Source of the DNA: Bacillota bacterium
Lineage (GTDB): Bacteria > Bacillota > Clostridia > Christensenellales > UMGS416
Reading direction: 5' to 3'
NCBI GenBank assembly: GCA_023435705.1
Contig: JAEYRH010000009.1
Coordinates: 186,001-250,000 of the forward strand
DNA length: 64,000 nucleotides
This document shows, in pieces, positions 34,114 through 44,048 of the stretch. The position numbers and the translations under genes were made by a program. How positions within the stretch are numbered: the stretch's first letter is position 1; every line of letters begins with the position of its first letter. The notes under the pieces are model-generated. The model made no database searches and had not been told where the DNA came from. It worked only from the letters and a program-made list of their open reading frames with translations.

Positions 34114-35346
34114 ATGTCTTCCGGCGTTTCTTGGGTGAAGCCAAGGCACCAGATCATCCATGATATCATCATTGGCCCGGTGAGGCTTCTTTTCCGTGTG
34201 ATGTATCATTTTCGGGGCAGCCGCAGTGCGCTCCGGCGCGGATCAGGGCCATATCTGATCCTCGCCAACCACACCACGCCGCTGGATCCGGTGTGCCTGG
34301 GTTCCAGTTTCGATTTCCCGATCTATTATGTGGCCAGCGACCATATCTTCCGGCTCGGTTGGATCAGCCGGCTTTTGGTTTGGCTGGTTGCGCCGATCCC
34401 GATTGTCAAATCGAGGGTGGATCTGCAAACAATCAAGGATATGATGACCGTTGTGAAGCAAGGAGGCTCAGTTTGCCTTTTCCCGGAGGGGAACCGCAGC
34501 TTCAATGGCGAAACGGTGGCATTTTCTGCCTCCACGGCAAAGCTCGCCAGAAAGTTGGGCGTGCCAGTGGTGCTGTATCGGTTTGAGGGAGGTTACCTGA
34601 CCGCGCCCCGTTGGGCGGACACCGTGCGGCGCGGCAGGATGACTGGTTGGGTTGTGCGGGTGATATCAGTCGCGGAGATGCAGGGCATGACCGCTGAGCA
34701 GCTCCACGAGCAGATCAACCGCGAGCTATCTGTGAATGCCTTCGATGCGCAGTTGGAAGCGCCTGTGCGATACCGTGGCAAGCGCCTGGCCGAGGCGTTG
34801 GAGCGGTTTCTCTACCTTTGCCCCAATTGTAACGGCATGGCAACGCTGAAGAGCAACGGTGATGTGTTGTCATGCGGCTGCGGACTTTCCGCCCGCTACA
34901 CCGGCACAGGGTTTCTTGAGCCCGCCGGGATGGCGGCGCAGCCGTTTAAAACGGTGCTGGATTGGGACCGGTGGCAGAAGCGTGCATTGCAGCAGTGGCT
35001 TGGCAAGCGGCTTGACACGGCAAACAATAGCCCATTGCTTCAGGATGACGGGATGAGCCTGTATACTTGTGGCAGGGCTGGGGAGAACACGCTGGCCGGG
35101 CGCGGGCGGCTTGTGCTGCACCGGGACCGGTTTGTCTTTGAGGATGGACATAACAGCCAATCCTTTCCACTGGCCGGGATCGTCAGAGTGATCATCCATG
35201 GCAAGCAGGCGCTGCAATTCACCGATGCCAGCGGCGTGACCTATGAGGTGAAGACGGACAGGCCGTGGTCGGCATTGAAGTATATGAATGTGGTTATATT
35301 GCTGCAAAACAACGGGGAGGTGCCAGATGGATTTTTCAGCCTCTAA
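34114..35346 (+). CDS. PlsC-type acyltransferase with C-terminal zinc-ribbon extension
   Basis: 410 residues. The first half is a 1-acyl-glycerol-3-phosphate acyltransferase: HX4D motif NHTTPLD (His53, Asp58) and FPEGNRSFNG, preceded by a hydrophobic anchor. The second half is unusual: CPNCNG...CGCG (a possible zinc ribbon near residue 240), then about 150 residues of beta-rich sequence. Standard PlsC proteins end near residue 240. ATG 34114 follows GGAAAGGG. It overlaps the next gene by 20 bases. It may acylate lysophosphatidate or another lipid; what the C-terminal part does is unknown. Confidence 0.82.
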   Translation: MSSGVSWVKPRHQIIHDIIIGPVRLLFRVMYHFRGSRSALRRGSGPYLILANHTTPLDPVCLGSSFDFPIYYVASDHIFRLGWISRLLVWLVAPIPIVKSRVDLQTIKDMMTVVKQGGSVCLFPEGNRSFNGETVAFSASTAKLARKLGVPVVLYRFEGGYLTAPRWADTVRRGRMTGWVVRVISVAEMQGMTAEQLHEQINRELSVNAFDAQLEAPVRYRGKRLAEALERFLYLCPNCNGMATLKSNGDVLSCGCGLSARYTGTGFLEPAGMAAQPFKTVLDWDRWQKRALQQWLGKRLDTANNSPLLQDDGMSLYTCGRAGENTLAGRGRLVLHRDRFVFEDGHNSQSFPLAGIVRVIIHGKQALQFTDASGVTYEVKTDRPWSALKYMNVVILLQNNGEVPDGFFSL

Positions 35347-36736
35347 TACCCAGCTGTGGCGGTCTCTTCTGCAATTGGCAATACTGGCTGTTGTGCTTCT
35401 GATCGCCAATGTGATCCGGCGCAAGGTGCCGTTTGTTCGGAAATCGCTGCTGCCGACGGCAGTTGTGGGTGGATTCCTGGCATTGGGGTTGCGTATGACA
35501 GGCTTGCTGCCGCTGGACAACAAATTTATGGAAACGATGACCTATCACATGACCGCGGTGGGCTTTATTGCGCTGGCGCTTCGGATGCCACGGAAGTCGG
35601 AGTTGGCGGAAACAGCACGCGCCAGGCACGATGGATTGAGGAGCGGCATTCTGATCGTTTGCTCCTATCTGGTGCAAGGCATCCTGGGCTTGGGCATTAC
35701 GATGGCACTGGGCTACACCTTGATGCCGGACCTGTTCAAGGCCTCGGGATTGCTTTTGCCGCTGGGTTATGGGCAGGGCCCCGGCCAGGCCTATAACATC
35801 GGCAACAATTACCAGAACCTTGGGTTTACCGGCGGCGCATCCTTTGGGCTTGGTGTGGCCACAATGGGCATGCTGTGGGCTTGCATCGGCGGTGTGGTTT
35901 ACTTGAACTACCTGGCCAAAAAGAAAAGGCTTGCCATTGCCAACCATATTGAGGGTGATCTGGACTCTACCGAGCCGGTGGAGGACCCCGGTGAGGTGCC
36001 GCTGACGGAAGCGGTGGACCGCTTCACTACGCAGATCGCCATGGTGCTGATGATCTATTTGGCCACCTATTTGGTATCAATGGGTCTCGCGTGGCTCATC
36101 AAGGCAATCCCAGCACTGAATGGCATGTCTTCCACGCTGATTCCGCTCATCTGGGGGTTCAACTTCCTGATTGGCACCGTGATGGCGACAGCTTTCAAGG
36201 GCCTCTTGGCATTGTTCAAGAAGACCAGGCTCATGACAAGGCAATATACAAACAACTATCTGTTGAACCGCGTGTCAGGCAGCGCGTTTGACCTGATGAT
36301 CATCGCTTCTATCTGCGCGATCAACATTGGCGATCTGCAAGGCCTTTGGGTGCCGTTTGTAATCATCTGCACGGCTGGAGGGTTCCTTACGCTGTGGTAT
36401 GTGCGCTTCATGTCCAACCGTTTGTTCCCAGGGTATGCCGATGAGGCGTTCTTTGGCATGTATGGCATGATGACCGGCACGGTGAGCACGGGCATCATAC
36501 TACTTCGCGAGGTGGATCCAGACTTCCGTACACCCACCAGCAACAACCTGGTGATTGGGAGCACCTCTGCAATCCTGTTGGGTTTCCCATTGCTGCTTTT
36601 GATCGGGCTTGCACCGAAAAGTGATTTGTTGCTGTGGGTGAGCATGGGGCTCATGATTGTTTATGCGGCGGTGCTGCATCTGGTCGCGCTGCTGCCAGTT
36701 TATCGTAAGAAGCGCAAGGAGGTTGCAGGTAGATAG
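35327..36736 (+). CDS. GltS-family sodium/glutamate-type symporter
   Basis: 469 residues with ten or more membrane segments and the family's glycine-rich hairpin region (GYGQGPGQAYNIGNNY). Length and order fit the sodium:glutamate symporter family, though the substrate may be another anion. ATG 35327 has GGGGAGG at ideal distance. The 20-base overlap with the acyltransferase gene implies coupled translation, an odd pairing of a lipid enzyme with a transporter. Confidence 0.8.
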   Translation: MDFSASNTQLWRSLLQLAILAVVLLIANVIRRKVPFVRKSLLPTAVVGGFLALGLRMTGLLPLDNKFMETMTYHMTAVGFIALALRMPRKSELAETARARHDGLRSGILIVCSYLVQGILGLGITMALGYTLMPDLFKASGLLLPLGYGQGPGQAYNIGNNYQNLGFTGGASFGLGVATMGMLWACIGGVVYLNYLAKKKRLAIANHIEGDLDSTEPVEDPGEVPLTEAVDRFTTQIAMVLMIYLATYLVSMGLAWLIKAIPALNGMSSTLIPLIWGFNFLIGTVMATAFKGLLALFKKTRLMTRQYTNNYLLNRVSGSAFDLMIIASICAINIGDLQGLWVPFVIICTAGGFLTLWYVRFMSNRLFPGYADEAFFGMYGMMTGTVSTGIILLREVDPDFRTPTSNNLVIGSTSAILLGFPLLLLIGLAPKSDLLLWVSMGLMIVYAAVLHLVALLPVYRKKRKEVAGR

Positions 36737-36762
36737 CTGCCTACACCAACTGTGAACAACAG

Positions 36763-36785
36763 GAAGCCCGGCATTGCCGGGCTTC
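36763..36785. terminator. Bidirectional terminator
   Basis: GAAGCCCGGC (36763-36772), loop ATT, GCCGGGCTTC (36776-36785). It serves both the symporter and the convergent giant-protein gene. Confidence 0.85.
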
Positions 36786-36810
36786 TTGTATGTTCCAGTG
36801 CGTTGGTCTG

Positions 36811-39632
36811 TCAGTCCCAATAGATCTTGATGGTGTAGGTCACGGTGAAGTCACCGGCCGGGGTAAGCGTGATTGTTGCGACCTTGTAGCCAGGTGAGGC
36901 GGGTTTGGTGGCTGTCAGGCCGCTGGTCTGGATGATGCAGTCGCCTGTTGCCGTCACGTTGAGCGAAGCAGTGTCAGGACCGGTGGCGTGGTCCAGATGG
37001 ATCTCGTAGTCAAACACGTCGTTGCTGAACACAGGATCCAGTGCGCCGCTGATGGCTACAATGTTGTTCGGCGCTTCCGCGCGGTGGATGGTGACCGTAT
37101 AGGTCATCTGCTCACCGCTGCAGTCGACCAGGATGGTAGCCGTGGCGCTGCCGCCGATGGCCGGGGAATACACCTTGCTTGCCACTGACTCGCCGTCAAT
37201 CGTGAGTGTGGCACCGGGGACTGCCGCCGGCGTAATCGTCACACCGTCCACATCGGCGGGCACATCCAGATCATAGCTGGAGTCTGTGGTGATGAAGGTG
37301 AGCGGGATGCTTTCCCCGTCATCGTCTTCCGCGTCAATATCGGTCAGCAGCCCATTGCGGTGCACGTTCACCGTATAGGTGATCGAGCCGCCGGGATAGG
37401 TTGCCACGATGGTCGCCGTCTCCGTGTCGTTGGGCGCCACGCTGATGGTGGCCGGAGTGTTCACTGCCCCGCCGTTGATGGTGTAGTTGAAGCCTGTTGT
37501 TCTGGTGGGTGTGATTTTGACAGAGGGCGTATCGCCGGAAATCGTTACGTCATAGGTGAGCCGTGTGGCACTGAACGCCGGGGTCAGCTTGCCGGACGAC
37601 AGCCCGATGCCGGTGATTGGCCGGTTGCTGACGACCTTGACCGTATAGGTGGACTTGGTGGTGCCGTTCAGCGCCGTGGCCACGATTGTGCAGGTCGCGG
37701 AGCCGCCGGCTGGGGGCGTGATCACTTTGCTGGCCACAGCCCTGCCGTCGATCGTGAACGACTTGCAGTAAGAGGTCTTGGCAGGCGTGATCGTGACTGA
37801 GGAAGTGGTGACAGGCAGGTGGACCGTGTAGGCAGCGGTGGAGCCCACAAATGCCGGTGTGAGCTTGGCACCGCCAGACAGGTTGATGCCGGAGATCAGG
37901 CCTGTGCGCTTCACCGTGACGGTGTAGGTCACAGAGGTCTTTCCATCAGCGGCCACTGCCTTGATCACGGCATTGGCGCTGCCGCCCAGCGGAGGCTTGA
38001 TGTAGGCATAGGTGGCGGCCTTGCCGTTGATATACAGATACTTGACTCCGGTGGAGGCCTTCACCGGCGTGATCTTGACCTGCGTGGTGGTGTAGGGCAC
38101 GGTGACCGTGTAGCCCAGTGTGGTGGTCTTGAATGCCGGTGACAGCGTGCCCGGTGATGGCGTGATGCCCGTGATCAGCGCCGCGCGTTTCACGGTGACG
38201 GTGTAGCTGTAGACCTTGCCGTCCAGGCCGGTGCCGGTGATCTGCGTGGATGCGCTGCTGCCAATGGCAGGGGTAAGCACAACCGACGCCACGGATTGGC
38301 CGCCCATCTTCATGTCGGAGCAATAGGCAGACACAGCGGGCTTTACGGTGACCGAGGCAGTCGTCGCAGGCACGCTCACCGTGTATGCCGTTGTGGTGGT
38401 TGCGAAGGCGGGGCTCAGCGTGCCGCCGGTGATTGCGATGCCGGTGATGGGGGCCACGCGATAGACGTCCACCGTATAGGTCCAGGTAAAGGCCTCGGTG
38501 CCGGTGCCGTTGGTGCATTCAATTGTCGCGGTGGACTTGCCGCCCGGCGCCAGGCTCAGCGTGACATAGCTGGCTGCCACGCCGTTGATTTTCATTGAGG
38601 TGCAGGCGGGGGTCTTGACCGGCGTCACTTTCACCGATGTGGTGGTGCTGGGCACGTTGACGCTGTAGTTGGCCACACCGGCATCAAAGGACGGGGTCAG
38701 TGTGCCGGCGGAAAGCGTGATGCCGCTCAGCATGGCAACCCTGGTCAGCGCGACCGAGTAGGTAGCCGAGGTCTTTCCGTCTTTGTCATAGGCCTTGATG
38801 GTTACTGTTTTGGATTCGCCGACTGCAAGCGCCACGTCCACATGATCGGCTTCCACCGTGGAACCGTCGGCGGTGATCTCAAACTTGGACCAGTCGGGGT
38901 CTGTATCGGCTTTGAGCGCCGTGACGGTGACTGACGGCACGTTGGTGGGCACCTTCACCGTGTAGGATGTGGTGCCGGCGCTGAAGGCGGCGGGGGACAG
39001 TGCAAACAACTTGGTATCATCGGTGGCATCAGCGGCTTTGATCCCCGTCAGCGGGTTGCGGCGGGTAAAGATGACCGTATAGGTGCCCTTGGTTGTGCCG
39101 TCCTGAGCGATCACGCCCACGGTCTTGGTGACGCTCTCGCCGGGGGCCGGTGCGACTGTTACGGATGCCGGGCCGTCGTCGGCGTCAATGTGCACGGTGG
39201 AGTCGGGGTGGTCGGCTTGCGGCGCGAAGGTGAACGACGAGACCGACTCGGGCAGCTGCACCGTGTAGCTGTGTACGGATGGGTCAAAGGCCGGTTCGGC
39301 CACCGCACCTGTGGGCAGCGTGCCCAGGCCTGCGAGGTCCGGGTTGATGGTCATGACTTTGAAGGTGTAGGTCGAGATGGCCACATCGTTGTAGGCGTGG
39401 GCCTTCACGGTGACAGTCTTGGAGCCGTTGTATGGAACGGCGTCCACTGTCACGGCAGTGACAGGTACTGTACCGTCGTCCTGTGTCATCCAGGCGGAAC
39501 CGGCATACCGGTCCAGGAACTCCGGCGTGATGATGACGGAGCTAGTGCCGTTGGGCAGCAGCACCACATATTCGCGCTCAGCGGCGTCAAAGCCGGGGGT
39601 CATTGTGCCTGCGCTCGCTGTGATGCCCTTCA
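36811..39632 (-). repeat. Tandem cadherin-like repeat block 1
   Basis: About ten imperfect protein-coding repeats of about 270-280 bases. They are well diverged in DNA and share mainly the protein pattern P-x-F...Y-x-V-x-(VIL)-P...I-T-P...ING...G-(GS)-S-A-T. Confidence 0.85.
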
Positions 39633-41451
39633 TCGTGGTGCCGGAAAGGGTGATGCTGTCATACTGATTCGGGATCGTTGCAGGATCCAGGCTGTCGTTC
39701 AGGATCACCAACGAGGCGAACCGCGAGTTGGTTGAGCCGAATGTGACCGTCTGCGCGCCGGTGCCATTCAGGATGGTGGTATGGCTGCCGGTGGCGAGGA
39801 ACGAGGCGGCATTGCCGGATTGGGCGAAGTTGCCGGCGAGATACAGCTTGCCGTCAGACAGGTCTGTGCTTGCGCTGGCGCTGCTGGCGGTGTAGTTGCC
39901 GGTCACAATCACCTTGTCGGCTGCTTCGGTCATGACCAGGTCGCCGGCGACGGTCAGGTCGCCGTTCACTGTCAAAGTGCCGTCGCCGACAGTCAGTGTG
40001 TTGCCTGCGGGAACCGTGAGGTTTGTGGCGGTCAGGCTGTAGCCGTTCAGGTTGCCGCGGTAATATAGGTTAGGATAGTTATATGTGGTGTTGGCAGTGA
40101 GGTTCTTGTTTATGGAAATGGTACTGCTCGCATTCAAGGAAGCACCTTGCGCCAATTCGAAATTTGTGAAATACGAGGTTGCGATATTGCCAAATTGCAC
40201 CAGACGGTTTGCGCCTTTCATCCGCACAATAAAGCTCTCTGACGGTTGCATGTCTCGTGTCATCTGGTAGAAGTCGCCGTTTACTTCCAATGTACCGTTT
40301 GTGAAAAACGAAGGGAAGCTGCTATCAAAATAGACGCTGCCATTCACAATCACTTTTTCCATACTTGCGCCAATGTGTAGTCTGGATTTCTCGTCAAGGA
40401 CAAGTGCTCCGTTAATTGTAAGCGTACCCTGGGTAAGGATTACTTCGCCACCATCCGTTGGGCAAAATGATTTTGCGGTGACGGTGAATTTATGGCTAGC
40501 CAGATCGCCCTGGAAGTATACGTTTGCATTATTGACGTTTAGGCTCCAATCGGCAGTCAGCTCTCTTTCTAGCGAAATCCAACTGCTATTCGTAAATGTC
40601 ATACCCGAGGTAGTAAATCTGTTGATATGGGAACGGGCAGGTGTATCAAAATACACAGTTCTTGACGTTGAGCTTGTCCCCTTCATGGATACGACAAAGT
40701 TCGGACCAGCGCAAAACGAGTAATCTGATGAGTCTGCGGCCTGGCGGAAATTGCCATTCACAACCTCTAGAGTGCCGGCGGTTAATGAGGCACTTGTTGA
40801 GGCACCTCCGAAATAGCAACGGTTGTATACAGTTATTTTTGCAGAGGCTGAGTCCATCTTGATTCGGGCTTCGTCTTGCACAAAAAACCCACCATTGGTG
40901 GCAGGGTTAACAGTAACAGTTGCACTTCCGCTCACTGTTATAATTGCACCAAGTTCTAGTGCATCAGAAGTCACGATGTTTCCGCCATAACGACCTGAAT
41001 TGAGAACAGGGGCTTTATTGACTATGAGCTTTGCAGTCCCTTTTATAGTCAGGCTGCCAAAATTATCAATATCGCCATTGACTGTTAATGTACCGCTTGA
41101 CATAACCACGGTTCCACCGATTATCAAGTCGCCGTTTATCACTACGTTTGCGTTCGTGCCGATGGTCAATGTTACACCAGGATCAACCCATATATTTGCG
41201 TCATATGGCTCTTTACGGCTGTACGTAGTGTTGCTTTCAACAAAAATGTCCTTAGTTGACATATAGGATGTTCGCGGCTGGCCAGTGGCAGGGTCCGGCC
41301 ATTTAGTTATTGGGAGTGTGAACTTTTCTTCTTGCGGTGGTTTATCTTGAATCCCATCCGCATACGCCCTCTCACCGGACAAAACGCCGGTGCCAAACAC
41401 CAACGCCAATAAAACCACAATCCCTGTTGCAATTCGAAGACCGCGTTTCAT
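36811..41451 (-). CDS. Giant secreted protein with about ten cadherin-like beta-sandwich repeats
   Basis: 1546 residues. ATG 41451 is preceded by GGAGG; the frame up to 41466 adds nothing. Signal peptide: basic MKRGLR, hydrophobic core, cleavage probably after AYA31. Residues about 60-620 are strand-rich solenoid-like repeats (TLTVNGDLTVAGDLVM style). From about 610 onward come about ten repeats of some 90 residues, each of the form SPAFxxxTxxYTVxVPxTTxSVxITP...YTVTVKR, as in the cadherin-like beta-sandwich domain. No LPXTG, SLH, or other anchor is seen at the end (TYTIKIYWD). It is probably a cell-surface or matrix adhesin; function unknown. A paralogue lies at 59037-64000. Confidence 0.85.
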   Translation of the reverse strand: MKRGLRIATGIVVLLALVFGTGVLSGERAYADGIQDKPPQEEKFTLPITKWPDPATGQPRTSYMSTKDIFVESNTTYSRKEPYDANIWVDPGVTLTIGTNANVVINGDLIIGGTVVMSSGTLTVNGDIDNFGSLTIKGTAKLIVNKAPVLNSGRYGGNIVTSDALELGAIITVSGSATVTVNPATNGGFFVQDEARIKMDSASAKITVYNRCYFGGASTSASLTAGTLEVVNGNFRQAADSSDYSFCAGPNFVVSMKGTSSTSRTVYFDTPARSHINRFTTSGMTFTNSSWISLERELTADWSLNVNNANVYFQGDLASHKFTVTAKSFCPTDGGEVILTQGTLTINGALVLDEKSRLHIGASMEKVIVNGSVYFDSSFPSFFTNGTLEVNGDFYQMTRDMQPSESFIVRMKGANRLVQFGNIATSYFTNFELAQGASLNASSTISINKNLTANTTYNYPNLYYRGNLNGYSLTATNLTVPAGNTLTVGDGTLTVNGDLTVAGDLVMTEAADKVIVTGNYTASSASASTDLSDGKLYLAGNFAQSGNAASFLATGSHTTILNGTGAQTVTFGSTNSRFASLVILNDSLDPATIPNQYDSITLSGTTMKGITASAGTMTPGFDAAEREYVVLLPNGTSSVIITPEFLDRYAGSAWMTQDDGTVPVTAVTVDAVPYNGSKTVTVKAHAYNDVAISTYTFKVMTINPDLAGLGTLPTGAVAEPAFDPSVHSYTVQLPESVSSFTFAPQADHPDSTVHIDADDGPASVTVAPAPGESVTKTVGVIAQDGTTKGTYTVIFTRRNPLTGIKAADATDDTKLFALSPAAFSAGTTSYTVKVPTNVPSVTVTALKADTDPDWSKFEITADGSTVEADHVDVALAVGESKTVTIKAYDKDGKTSATYSVALTRVAMLSGITLSAGTLTPSFDAGVANYSVNVPSTTTSVKVTPVKTPACTSMKINGVAASYVTLSLAPGGKSTATIECTNGTGTEAFTWTYTVDVYRVAPITGIAITGGTLSPAFATTTTAYTVSVPATTASVTVKPAVSAYCSDMKMGGQSVASVVLTPAIGSSASTQITGTGLDGKVYSYTVTVKRAALITGITPSPGTLSPAFKTTTLGYTVTVPYTTTQVKITPVKASTGVKYLYINGKAATYAYIKPPLGGSANAVIKAVAADGKTSVTYTVTVKRTGLISGINLSGGAKLTPAFVGSTAAYTVHLPVTTSSVTITPAKTSYCKSFTIDGRAVASKVITPPAGGSATCTIVATALNGTTKSTYTVKVVSNRPITGIGLSSGKLTPAFSATRLTYDVTISGDTPSVKITPTRTTGFNYTINGGAVNTPATISVAPNDTETATIVATYPGGSITYTVNVHRNGLLTDIDAEDDDGESIPLTFITTDSSYDLDVPADVDGVTITPAAVPGATLTIDGESVASKVYSPAIGGSATATILVDCSGEQMTYTVTIHRAEAPNNIVAISGALDPVFSNDVFDYEIHLDHATGPDTASLNVTATGDCIIQTSGLTATKPASPGYKVATITLTPAGDFTVTYTIKIYWD

Positions 41452-41527
41452 GCCATTGTCCTCCAACTTTTCATTTGGTACCCATATACACCAAGTTATT
41501 ATATCATGTTAGTATACACGTATCACT

Positions 41528-41556
41528 ATTATATTGATAATAAATTGTTATACCAA
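41528..41556 (-). promoter_or_regulatory. Promoter of giant surface protein 1
   Basis: On the minus strand TTGGTA (41556-41551), 17 bases, TATAAT (41533-41528), in an AT-rich block. Confidence 0.6.
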
Positions 41557-41590
41557 ACGACCACATCCGACAAATTCGGACTGTAGACGA

Positions 41591-41624
41591 AAGCTCCCCG
41601 TTCCGATTGCTCGGAACAGGGAGC
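41591..41624 (-). terminator. GH2 gene terminator
   Basis: GCTCCC (41593-41598) plus GTTCCGA (41600-41606) pair with TCGGAAC (41611-41617) plus GGGAGC (41619-41624), with one mismatch; on the minus strand TTTCG follows. Confidence 0.75.
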
Positions 41625-41640
41625 ACAATATGGATGATCC

Positions 41641-43902
41641 TTATATTGTTCTAATCGTGATCCGTGCTGCTTTTAGCCCCTCTGCGCACACGGTGAGCTC
41701 GAGTTCTCCCGGCTCGCCGCTGGAGCGCACCGCGCACACGGCCGTGCCCTCAAAGGCGGTAAAGCGGTTTCCGGTGTAGCATTCAGTGGTGGCTGGGTCA
41801 TTGGTGCCCACTGCCAGCACAGCCCCCGCGCCGGACGCCGCGAACAGCAGCTCATTTCGCCCATAGGGCACAAGGTTGCCCGCCTCATCCACAATCGAAG
41901 CCGTCACATAGGCCAGGCCGCCCCAGGCCGCGCCAATCTCCGGCTTGTCGGCGGATAGCGCGATGGCGGCGGGCTTTCCGCAGGTGGTCACTGTGTCTTC
42001 AGCCACGGGCTTGCCCGCTCGATAGGCCACTGCGTGCAACTGGCCGGGGGCATAGGTCGTCTCAAAGGAGGCGATGTTTTTGACAGCCGCGCCGGCTGGC
42101 TTGCGGCCCAATGACACGCCGTTTGCGATGAGCTCTACCTCGTCGGCATCGCTGTAGACATCGATGAACGCCTTCCAGCCCTCCGCCCCCGGCCAGCTCC
42201 AGCTATGCTGCACATCGGCCCAGCCCCAGTAGTTGAATTGTGGTTTCATGCCCTTGGCATTTGGCCGGTGCACGGCAATCCATGGCGCGGCATAATGCCC
42301 CCACAGGATCTGGCGGTAGTAGGACTGGGGCCTCGGGCGGCACAGGATATCCAGGTCGCCGCAGTTGGCAAGTGTCCAGGGGAACCCCAGGCCGTGGGTG
42401 CGGCTGTCCTCATCGGGCAGATAAGCGTGGCCGATGCCGGCCTCGCCGATATAGTCCAGGCTGGTCCACACACAATCCCCGATTACCCGGGGGTGCTTCA
42501 ATACCTGTTGCCAGTTTTCAAAGGCCTCTCCGGCAATGGTCTCGGTGCTGTAGATGAACCGGTTGGGATATTTCGCCAGGTCTTCGTCATAGCGCTGCCA
42601 CAGGTAGTTGTAGCCTGCCACGTCCAGCGGCGCGGCGAATTCCTCGCTTTCGGCGGCAAAGTCTTTGCTCTCCTGATCCCAAGCGCCGCACAGCGCGTTG
42701 GAGAGGAAGCGGGTGCTATCCAGCTCGCGCACGGCGTCGGCAAGCAATCGCGAGAGCTCATATCCGCCAGACATGCCCAAGCGCTCGGTGATCTCATTGC
42801 CGGTGGACCAGAACGCCACGCAGGGGTGGTTGCGGTCGCGCAGAACCATGCTTTGAATGTCGCGCTTCCACCAGTCCTCAAAATAGAGGTGATAGTCATA
42901 AGGGGTCTTGCCCATGCGCCAGCAGTCAAAGGCCTCGTCCATGACGATGATCCCAAGCCGGTCGCAGGCGTCCAGAAAGGCTGGGGAAGGCGGGTTGTGG
43001 GCGCAGCGGATGGCGTTGTAACCGGCTGCTTTGTGAGCCAGCACCTTGCGCTCCTCGGCGGCGTCCCAGGCGGCGGAGCCCAATATGCCGCAGTCATGGT
43101 GCACGCAGCCGCCCTTCAGATTCAAGGGTCTGCCATTGAGCAGGAACCCTTGGCTGCAATCCAGTGCGATTGCGCGGATGCCCACGGTGGTATTCACCGA
43201 GTCGGCCACTGTGCCATCCACAATGAGCTCTGTCTTGAGCGTATAGAGATAGGGATCGTCGGTGTCCCACAACCGGGCGGGGGTCACCGTGAGCTCCTGT
43301 AGGTTCTTTCCACCGGTTGCGTTCGACTCTGAAGCTGCCACAGCGTGGCCGCTGTCATCAAGCAGCGTGTGCCGCAGCAGGCCAGCACCGGCCACATCCG
43401 TCTCCACCTTCACTATAGAACGATCTGTGGAAACAACCGGAGTCGTTGCGAACACGCCCCATGGCTTGATGTGGGCCCCTTCGGCGGTGAGCAGCCACAC
43501 ATGGCGGTATAGTCCGCTGCCCGAATACCAGCGGGAGTTGGGCAGCGCGTTGTTGTTCACCCGGATCTCCAGCACATTCCCATGTGGCTTGAGCCATGGG
43601 GACAACTCCACATGAAAGGAGGTGTATCCATAGGGATGGAAGGCTGCCCGGTTGCCGTTCACAAACACCTCGGCAGTTTGATAGGCACCTTCCACTTCCA
43701 GCACGGCCCGCCCTGCCAGGCCATCGGGCAGATCTTTTTTGTAAATACTGTTGCCGCCCTGATAGAATCCGCCGCGGTCGAGCATGCGGCTGTCAGCGGT
43801 TTTGGGCAGTGAAATCGAGAAGTCATGGGGCAGGTTGACGGGCATCGCCGGGCCGCCGTTGAGTGAAAAGCTCCAGCCCAGGTCGAAGTTGTGTTTCTTC
43901 AT
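41641..43902 (-). CDS. Beta-galactosidase-type glycoside hydrolase, GH2
   Basis: 753 residues. Sugar-binding jelly roll first (MKKHNFDLGWSFSLNGG, NLPHDF), then an immunoglobulin-like domain, then the TIM barrel with acid/base Glu in AFWSTGNEITE and nucleophile Glu in IYSTETIAGEAF, then C-terminal sandwich domains. ATG 43902 has GGAGG at good spacing; the longer open frame to 44256 is not used. No signal peptide: it acts in the cytoplasm on imported oligosaccharides. Substrate may be beta-galactosides, beta-mannosides or beta-glucuronides; the domain order and HNPP motif fit beta-galactosidase best. Confidence 0.88.
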   Translation of the reverse strand: MKKHNFDLGWSFSLNGGPAMPVNLPHDFSISLPKTADSRMLDRGGFYQGGNSIYKKDLPDGLAGRAVLEVEGAYQTAEVFVNGNRAAFHPYGYTSFHVELSPWLKPHGNVLEIRVNNNALPNSRWYSGSGLYRHVWLLTAEGAHIKPWGVFATTPVVSTDRSIVKVETDVAGAGLLRHTLLDDSGHAVAASESNATGGKNLQELTVTPARLWDTDDPYLYTLKTELIVDGTVADSVNTTVGIRAIALDCSQGFLLNGRPLNLKGGCVHHDCGILGSAAWDAAEERKVLAHKAAGYNAIRCAHNPPSPAFLDACDRLGIIVMDEAFDCWRMGKTPYDYHLYFEDWWKRDIQSMVLRDRNHPCVAFWSTGNEITERLGMSGGYELSRLLADAVRELDSTRFLSNALCGAWDQESKDFAAESEEFAAPLDVAGYNYLWQRYDEDLAKYPNRFIYSTETIAGEAFENWQQVLKHPRVIGDCVWTSLDYIGEAGIGHAYLPDEDSRTHGLGFPWTLANCGDLDILCRPRPQSYYRQILWGHYAAPWIAVHRPNAKGMKPQFNYWGWADVQHSWSWPGAEGWKAFIDVYSDADEVELIANGVSLGRKPAGAAVKNIASFETTYAPGQLHAVAYRAGKPVAEDTVTTCGKPAAIALSADKPEIGAAWGGLAYVTASIVDEAGNLVPYGRNELLFAASGAGAVLAVGTNDPATTECYTGNRFTAFEGTAVCAVRSSGEPGELELTVCAEGLKAARITIRTI

Positions 43903-43938
43903 ATGCGCCTCCAAGGATGGCTTTGTTGCACTATTTAT

Positions 43939-43966
43939 ATGATACTGCCGTGTGATTGATTTGCAA
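43939..43966 (-). promoter_or_regulatory. GH2 promoter
   Basis: On the minus strand TTGCAA (43966-43961), 16 bases, TATCAT (43944-43939). Confidence 0.6.
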
Positions 43967-44048
43967 GGGGAAAACGCAGGTGGCTGGCTGCGAATGCCAC
44001 TGATCCTTTGGCGCATACTAAACCGATGCAGCACCCGGAGCAGTACGG

